Shown: positions 6,936 through 11,150 of the stretch, piece by piece
Position numbering within the stretch: position 1 is the stretch's first letter
How the letters are laid out: each line of letters begins with the position of its first letter
From: Pelagibacteraceae bacterium
GTDB taxonomy: Bacteria > Pseudomonadota > Alphaproteobacteria > Pelagibacterales > Pelagibacteraceae
Assembly: GCA_002684895.1 (NCBI GenBank)
Contig: NYVZ01000018.1
Location: 103,995 to 115,144 of the forward strand
Length of the DNA: 11,150 nucleotides
Direction of reading: 5' to 3'
Translations under genes and position numbers: made by a program
Notes under the pieces: generated by a model
Databases searched by the model: none
Seen by the model: only the letters and a program-made list of their open reading frames with translations
Told to the model about the DNA's origin: nothing

Positions 6936-7702
6936 TAATTTCAAGTTGGAATATTAATTCAATCAGAATCAGAACAAAAAATATCGAAGAATATATTGAT
7001 AAAATTGATCCTGATATTCTAATGTTTCAAGAAATAAAATGTGAGGATGACAAATTTCCTTACGATTTTTTTGAAAACAAAAAGTACAATTGCTATGTCT
7101 TTGGACAGAAATCGTACAACGGAGTAGCTATTTTATCAAAAAAAAAACTCTTAAAAATTGATAAGAGTTTCAAAGATCCAAATAAACAATCAAGATTAAT
7201 ATCAGCAGATATAAAAATAAGTAACAAATTGGTAAAATTAATTTGCATTTATTTACCAAATGGCAATCCGGTAAATACAGATAAGTATCCATATAAAATA
7301 AAATGGTTAAATAATTTTTTTGATTTTATAAAAAAAGAGATAAACAATTATGATGGAATTATTATTGGTGGAGATTTTAATATTATTCCTAATTCTAATG
7401 ATGTAGAAAATCCAGAAGATTGGGAGAATGATGCCCTGTATAGGTTAGAGATTAGAAAAGAATTTAGAAAAATATTGAACCTTGGCTTTAAAGATAGTTT
7501 TAGAATTTTTAACAACGAAGACAAACAATATACATTTTGGGACTACACGCAGGGATCATGGCAACGAAATAAAGGGTTAAGAATTGACCACTTTTTAATA
7601 TCAGATAAAATTTTAACAAAAATTAAAAATGTTGAAATTGATAAGTTCACACGCGGTTTAGATAGACCTTCTGATCATGCGCCAATAAGAGTTATTTTTT
7701 AA
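6932..7702 (+). CDS. xthA: Exodeoxyribonuclease III / AP endonuclease
   Basis: This enzyme cuts the backbone at abasic sites and has 3' exonuclease activity in base-excision repair. The frame is open from a GTG at 6905, but the family N-terminus starts at the ATG at 6932 (MIISSWNINSIR), which also makes a 4-bp ATGA overlap with erpA. I therefore use 6932, giving 256 residues. Expected catalytic residues are present: N7, E34 in FQEIKC, Y107 in IYLPNG, D148 and N150 in GGDFNI, the WDYTQGSW...RIDH region (203-220), and the terminal D248-H249 in SDHAP. Its stop end overlaps the convergent manC-like gene by 11 bp. An A10 run and a short inverted repeat lie at about 7138-7170. Confidence 0.95.
   Translation: MIISSWNINSIRIRTKNIEEYIDKIDPDILMFQEIKCEDDKFPYDFFENKKYNCYVFGQKSYNGVAILSKKKLLKIDKSFKDPNKQSRLISADIKISNKLVKLICIYLPNGNPVNTDKYPYKIKWLNNFFDFIKKEINNYDGIIIGGDFNIIPNSNDVENPEDWENDALYRLEIRKEFRKILNLGFKDSFRIFNNEDKQYTFWDYTQGSWQRNKGLRIDHFLISDKILTKIKNVEIDKFTRGLDRPSDHAPIRVIF
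7138..7170 (-). terminator. Possible weak minus-strand intrinsic terminator inside xthA (antisense)
   Basis: On the minus strand an 8-bp perfect stem (AAACTCTT pairing with AAGAGTTT, 10-nt loop) is followed at once by T residues; the whole T run is 10 long, counting 3 in the stem. It lies about 520 bp beyond the stop of the manC-like gene, antisense to xthA, so it could stop read-through from the valS-ilvD-manC unit, which has no terminator of its own in view. The stem has only two G-C pairs, and such patterns arise by chance in AT-rich coding DNA. Confidence 0.25.
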
Positions 7703-8891
7703 CACGACCATAAATATCATCTAAACGTATAATATCTGTTTCCTTTAACACTTTGCCAATTTGAGCTTCAATAATTTTAACTGGTTTTTTAAATTTATTT
7801 TTTATTCTATGAATAGAGCCTTTTGGTATAAAAATTAAATCATTTTTTAATGGTTTAACAATTTTTTTTCCTAATGTGATTTCTGGTTTGCCTTCAAAAA
7901 TAAACCAATGCTCCTCTCTAAACTTATGCTTTTGCAAACTTAAACAGCCATTTTTGTTAACTATGAGTTCCTTAATTAAAAAATTCTTTCCTTTAAAAAG
8001 ATTTCGATATGTTCCCCAAGGTCTTTTAAATAAATTTTTTTTGTTATAAAGTTTAAATCTTATATTTTTAAATAACATATTTATTGCTTTCCAACTTCCA
8101 AGATCTGACCAGTTATTAATTAATTTTATAGATTTAATTTTCTTTATTTTCTCAAGTATTGCGTAATCAAAAGACAGCGGCTTAATTTTATTGAAAGATT
8201 TTTTTTCTAAAAAAATGCAATTATTTTTTTTTACAGATTTATTTACTGAGTTTAAACAATCGACAAACATATTTTTTTGATTTTTAATAAAATGATTTAT
8301 TAAAGATTCCTTATTTGATAGAAAGATACCCGCATTCCATAATGCTTTTTGTTTTATTAATTTTTTAGCAACTGATTTATCAGGTTTTTCAAAAAATTTT
8401 GAAACTTCTATTGAATTATTTTTTCTTAAAAAGTACCCATACTGGTCTGAGGCGTCTGTTGGCTTTATACCAAAAATAAATACATCCTTATAATTAATTT
8501 TTTTAGCATTTTTTTCAACGGCAACATTAAATTTAATTTTATCTTCTATTAATTGATCTGATGGCAAAAAAATAATTGGTTGCGAAGACTTGATGTCTTT
8601 TAATAAAGTTACGGCTAAAATTGCTGGTGCAGTATTTTTTTTACTTGGTTCTAATACAATATTATAATCTTTTACTTTGTATTTTTTTAAATATTTTTTC
8701 ACCAAAGACAAATATTTAACATTTGTACTAATAATTGGTGGTAAATAGATTGAAGAATTTATTCTTTCCAGTGTTCTTTGAAACATTGTCCAATTACCAA
8801 AATCAATAAATTGCTTTGGCAAATTGTTCTTGTTCTCAGGAAAAAGTCTTGTACCTGCTCCACCACAAATAATAACAGGTAAAATTTTCAT
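7692..8891 (-). CDS. manC: Mannose-1-phosphate guanylyltransferase with C-terminal cupin (compact type II, ManC-like)
   Basis: The family makes GDP-mannose from GTP and mannose-1-phosphate for surface polysaccharides; bifunctional members also isomerise fructose-6-phosphate. The nucleotidyltransferase domain (about 1-270) has GGAGTRLFP (10-18), PKQF (25-28), EPSKKNTAPA (81-90), LPSDQ (109-113), FFEKPD (166-171), LWNAGIF (184-190) and WSDLGSW (261-267). The cupin domain (about 289-396) has RPWGTY (290-295), SLQKHKFREEHW (318-329, with Q320, H322, E327 and H328 as likely metal ligands), IPKGSIHR (355-362) and DDIYGR (391-396). At 399 residues it is shorter than the usual 470 or so, because only 22 residues join WSDLGSW to RPWG. 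It lies 4 bp after ilvD and is convergent with xthA. Strict ManC function is inferred; other hexose-1-phosphates are possible. Confidence 0.85.
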   Translation of the reverse strand: MKILPVIICGGAGTRLFPENKNNLPKQFIDFGNWTMFQRTLERINSSIYLPPIISTNVKYLSLVKKYLKKYKVKDYNIVLEPSKKNTAPAILAVTLLKDIKSSQPIIFLPSDQLIEDKIKFNVAVEKNAKKINYKDVFIFGIKPTDASDQYGYFLRKNNSIEVSKFFEKPDKSVAKKLIKQKALWNAGIFLSNKESLINHFIKNQKNMFVDCLNSVNKSVKKNNCIFLEKKSFNKIKPLSFDYAILEKIKKIKSIKLINNWSDLGSWKAINMLFKNIRFKLYNKKNLFKRPWGTYRNLFKGKNFLIKELIVNKNGCLSLQKHKFREEHWFIFEGKPEITLGKKIVKPLKNDLIFIPKGSIHRIKNKFKKPVKIIEAQIGKVLKETDIIRLDDIYGRVKK

Positions 8892-8895
8892 TTTA

Positions 8896-10611
8896 CTATA
8901 TATCAGCGTATGTTTTTTTCTCTTTAAATGCCCCTGGGTGCGTCACAGCACCATTGGTTGCCTCACCTACGCTTTGAGCATACTTCCATAATGTGCCACT
9001 TTCAAAATTAGAGTCTTTGGGTTTCCATTCAGACTTTCTTTTTTTTATTTCGTCCTCTGATAAATTTACGGATATAGTCCCCTTTTCTGCATCAATTTCT
9101 ATTTTGTCACCATTTTTTAATAACCCGATCATTCCACCAATGTATGCTTCTGGGGATACATGACCAATACAAAAACCTCTTGTAGCTCCAGAAAATCTCC
9201 CGTCAGTAATCAAAGCAACTTTCTCTCCCATTCCTTGGCCATATATGGCCGCTGTAGTAGAAAGCATTTCTCTCATTCCGGGACCACCCTTTGGACCTTC
9301 GTAACGAATAACTATTACATCACCTTCCTTGTAATTTTTTTCTTTTACAGCTTTAAATGCATCCTCTTCACAATCAAAACATCTTGCGTTGCCTTTAAAG
9401 TTTAATCTTTTCATTCCAGCCACTTTAACTATTGCTCCACCCTCAGCTAAATTGCCTTTTAATCCTACAACACCACCTGTCTTCGTTATTGGGTTGTTAT
9501 GAGGTCTTATAACATCTTGATTTTGATTAAATTTAACAGTAATCAAATTTTCAGCCATTGTTTTACCCGTTACTGTTAAGCAGTCACCATTTATAAATCC
9601 ACCATCGAGAAGAGTTTTTAACAACATTGGAACGCCTCCTGCCTCAAACATGTCTTTAGCTACATATTTACCGCCAGGCTTTAAATCAGCAAGGTAAGGA
9701 GTTTTTTTAAAGATCTCTGCCACATCCATAATGTCAAATTTAATTCCACATTCATTAGCTATCGCAGGTAAATGAAGAGCTGCATTAGTTGAGCCTCCAG
9801 TTGCAGCAACAATAACAGCTGCATTTTTTAAAGCTTCAAGCGTAACTATATCTCTAGGTCTTATCTTTTGTTTTAATAATTCCATTACTTGCTTTCCACT
9901 TTCTAAAGCATACTTGTCTCTTTCTTCATAAGGCGCTGGTGTTCCTGAAGAGTAAGGTAAAGCCAAACCTATAGCTTCAGAGACACATGCCATTGTGTTA
10001 GCAGTGAATTGTCCACCACAAGCTCCTGCTGATGGGCATGCGGCCAATTCAAGTTCTCTTAAATCTTCATCGGACATTTTGCCCGCTTCATGCATGCCAA
10101 CGGCTTCATATACATCTACGACAGTAACATCTTTGCCTTTAAATTTTCCAGGCAATATTGAACCGCCATACATAAATACACTGGGCACGTTTAACCTGCA
10201 CATTGCCATCATTAAACCAGGTAAGGACTTATCACATCCTGCTAAACCAACTAAGGCATCATAGCAATGACCTCGTACTGTTAGTTCAGTAGAATCTGCT
10301 ATTACCTCTCTAGAAATAAGAGATGATTTCATTCCTTCATGCCCCATAGCAATTCCATCAGTAACTGTAATAGTGCAAAACTCTCTTGGTGTGCCTTTGT
10401 TTTGGTTAACACCTTTTTTTACACTTTGGGCCTGTCTCATTAAAGCAATATTACAAGGTGCTGCCTCATTCCAAGTTGAAACAACACCAACAAAAGGTTT
10501 AGCCACGTCTTCTTCTGTTAAATTCATTGCGTAGTAAAAAGACCTATGTGGAGCTCTTTCCGGTCCAACCGTGGTATGTCTACTTGGTAATTTTGATTTA
10601 TCTAATTTCAT
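8896..10611 (-). CDS. ilvD: Dihydroxy-acid dehydratase
   Basis: IlvD dehydrates 2,3-dihydroxy-isovalerate and 2,3-dihydroxy-3-methylvalerate in valine, leucine and isoleucine synthesis. The 571-residue product is full length. The three Fe-S-ligand cysteines are C53 (APCN), C126 (GCDKSLPG, 125-132) and C198 ([12 protein letters not shown], 192-203). [11 protein letters not shown] (84-94) and K128 belong to the magnesium site, and [20 protein letters not shown] is the conserved C-terminal block. These Cys positions match those of cluster-bearing DHADs; whether it is 2Fe-2S or 4Fe-4S cannot be read. The ATG overlaps the valS TGA as ATGA. The gene is visibly richer in G+C than its neighbours: one 60-base line (9241-9300) has 29 G/C, against 9 in 8641-8700 of the next gene. 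Confidence 0.97.
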   Translation of the reverse strand: MKLDKSKLPSRHTTVGPERAPHRSFYYAMNLTEEDVAKPFVGVVSTWNEAAPCNIALMRQAQSVKKGVNQNKGTPREFCTITVTDGIAMGHEGMKSSLISREVIADSTELTVRGHCYDALVGLAGCDKSLPGLMMAMCRLNVPSVFMYGGSILPGKFKGKDVTVVDVYEAVGMHEAGKMSDEDLRELELAACPSAGACGGQFTANTMACVSEAIGLALPYSSGTPAPYEERDKYALESGKQVMELLKQKIRPRDIVTLEALKNAAVIVAATGGSTNAALHLPAIANECGIKFDIMDVAEIFKKTPYLADLKPGGKYVAKDMFEAGGVPMLLKTLLDGGFINGDCLTVTGKTMAENLITVKFNQNQDVIRPHNNPITKTGGVVGLKGNLAEGGAIVKVAGMKRLNFKGNARCFDCEEDAFKAVKEKNYKEGDVIVIRYEGPKGGPGMREMLSTTAAIYGQGMGEKVALITDGRFSGATRGFCIGHVSPEAYIGGMIGLLKNGDKIEIDAEKGTISVNLSEDEIKKRKSEWKPKDSNFESGTLWKYAQSVGEATNGAVTHPGAFKEKKTYADI

Positions 10612-11150
10612 TTTAAACTATTTATTATTTCTGAAAGGTTTTTATACTCGTTTTTGTTGTTTTCTAGAAGGTCTTTTTCCTGGCTAATAATATTTTTTGG
10701 TGCTTTTTTTATAAAGTTATCATTTTTAAGTTTATTTTCTGAACTATTTATTTGATTTTCTAAAACCTCAACTTTTTTATTAAGTATTGAGATTTGCTGC
10801 TCTAAATTTATATCATCACCAAATGAGATGGATATTTTGTCGTTGAACAAAATAACTTTTCCAATTTTAGATTTTACACCTTCAAGACTAAAATTTTTTA
10901 TACGACCTAATTTTTTTATTATTAACTCATTATTATAAATTATTTTTTGATTTTTTTTAGGTAATTCATCTATATTTAAGTCAACAAAATTACCAGGCGA
11001 TATATTAAGTTTTGCTTTTATTGATCTTAGATCGGTTATAAAACTTATAATATAATCAATATCCTTTGCTCCTTTAGAGTTTTTTAATTTATGATCTTTT
11101 TTAAAGTTAAAGTTTATGAGATCTGTTTTTTCCAGTTTTCTAAAATCAGT
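10608..11150 (-). CDS. valS: Valyl-tRNA synthetase, C-terminal part (cut by window edge)
   Basis: The frame is open from the right edge to the TGA at 10610-10608, giving the last 180 residues. Its upstream part ends the anticodon-binding domain with the typical [16 protein letters not shown] pattern (compare IRxxRxExNVxPG), followed by ELPKKNQ and LGRIKN stretches. The last 80 or so residues form the ValS coiled-coil arm, starting near [20 protein letters not shown] and including FIKKAP...ISQEKDLL, which resembles the FVxxAPxxVVxxER block of the family. The HIGH and KMSKS motifs lie outside the window. The TGA overlaps the ilvD ATG by 4 bp. A TTG at 10850-10848 could be misread as the start of a separate 80-residue gene, but the homology runs on upstream of it. 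Confidence 0.92.
   Translation of the reverse strand, partial: TDFRKLEKTDLINFNFKKDHKLKNSKGAKDIDYIISFITDLRSIKAKLNISPGNFVDLNIDELPKKNQKIIYNNELIIKKLGRIKNFSLEGVKSKIGKVILFNDKISISFGDDINLEQQISILNKKVEVLENQINSSENKLKNDNFIKKAPKNIISQEKDLLENNKNEYKNLSEIINSLK

Noticed and set aside
9160..9405. Plus-strand 81-codon frame opposite ilvD (also 9995-10264)
   Set aside because: Both are antisense shadows of highly conserved IlvD blocks. Their products resemble no family I know.
10608..10850. Separate 80-residue coiled-coil protein starting at a TTG
   Set aside because: The same frame is open to the right edge and its upstream residues match the ValS anticodon-binding domain. The short form is only the valS tail.
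1..11150. CRISPR array, mobile element, tRNA/rRNA gene, riboswitch or defence island
   Set aside because: Nearly every base lies in a recognised housekeeping gene. I saw no spaced direct repeats, transposase, integrase or structured-RNA motif, and no gap is large enough for one.

Overview
The window is AT-rich and almost wholly coding. By my count about 59 of 11,150 bases lie outside genes. It reads as chromosomal housekeeping DNA from a streamlined alphaproteobacterium. The order dgt-argS-(small gene)-nagZ-scpA-scpB-tatA-tatB-tatC-serS, with erpA and xthA divergent from dgt, is the classic alphaproteobacterial arrangement. Lys/Asn/Ile-rich proteins, poly-A/T tracts and 1-4 bp gene overlaps suggest a free-living marine lineage such as SAR11 (Pelagibacterales) or a similarly reduced relative. 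That taxonomic placement is inference.

Layout. Bases 1-6606 are one long minus-strand series, in transcription order: dgt (dGTPase), argS (arginyl-tRNA synthetase), an unrecognised 85-residue membrane-anchored protein, nagZ (peptidoglycan recycling), scpA and scpB (condensin partners of SMC), tatA, tatB and tatC (twin-arginine export), and the first 16 codons of serS at the left edge. The largest gap is 39 bp, upstream of tatA. It holds a good sigma70-type promoter placed so that tatA mRNA may be leaderless. Bases 6618-7702 are a short plus-strand pair, erpA (Fe-S cluster delivery) and xthA (exonuclease III), divergent from dgt across only 11 bp. Bases 7692-11150 are a second minus-strand unit: the 3' end of valS (valyl-tRNA synthetase), ilvD (dihydroxyacid dehydratase) and a compact manC-like mannose-1-phosphate guanylyltransferase. 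This unit converges on xthA with an 11-bp overlap of the stop ends.

How the genes relate. The left unit combines translation, nucleotide-pool control, chromosome segregation, wall recycling and export. valS and ilvD overlap by 4 bp, joining valine synthesis to valine charging. ErpA could in principle supply the Fe-S cluster that IlvD needs, but nothing in the sequence shows this.

I found no mobile element, CRISPR array, tRNA, rRNA, riboswitch or defence system, and no clear novel multi-gene system. The points most worth a second look are the 85-residue protein in the usual SPOR-domain slot, the ManC-like enzyme that seems to lack its usual inter-domain segment, and the leaderless-type tatA promoter.
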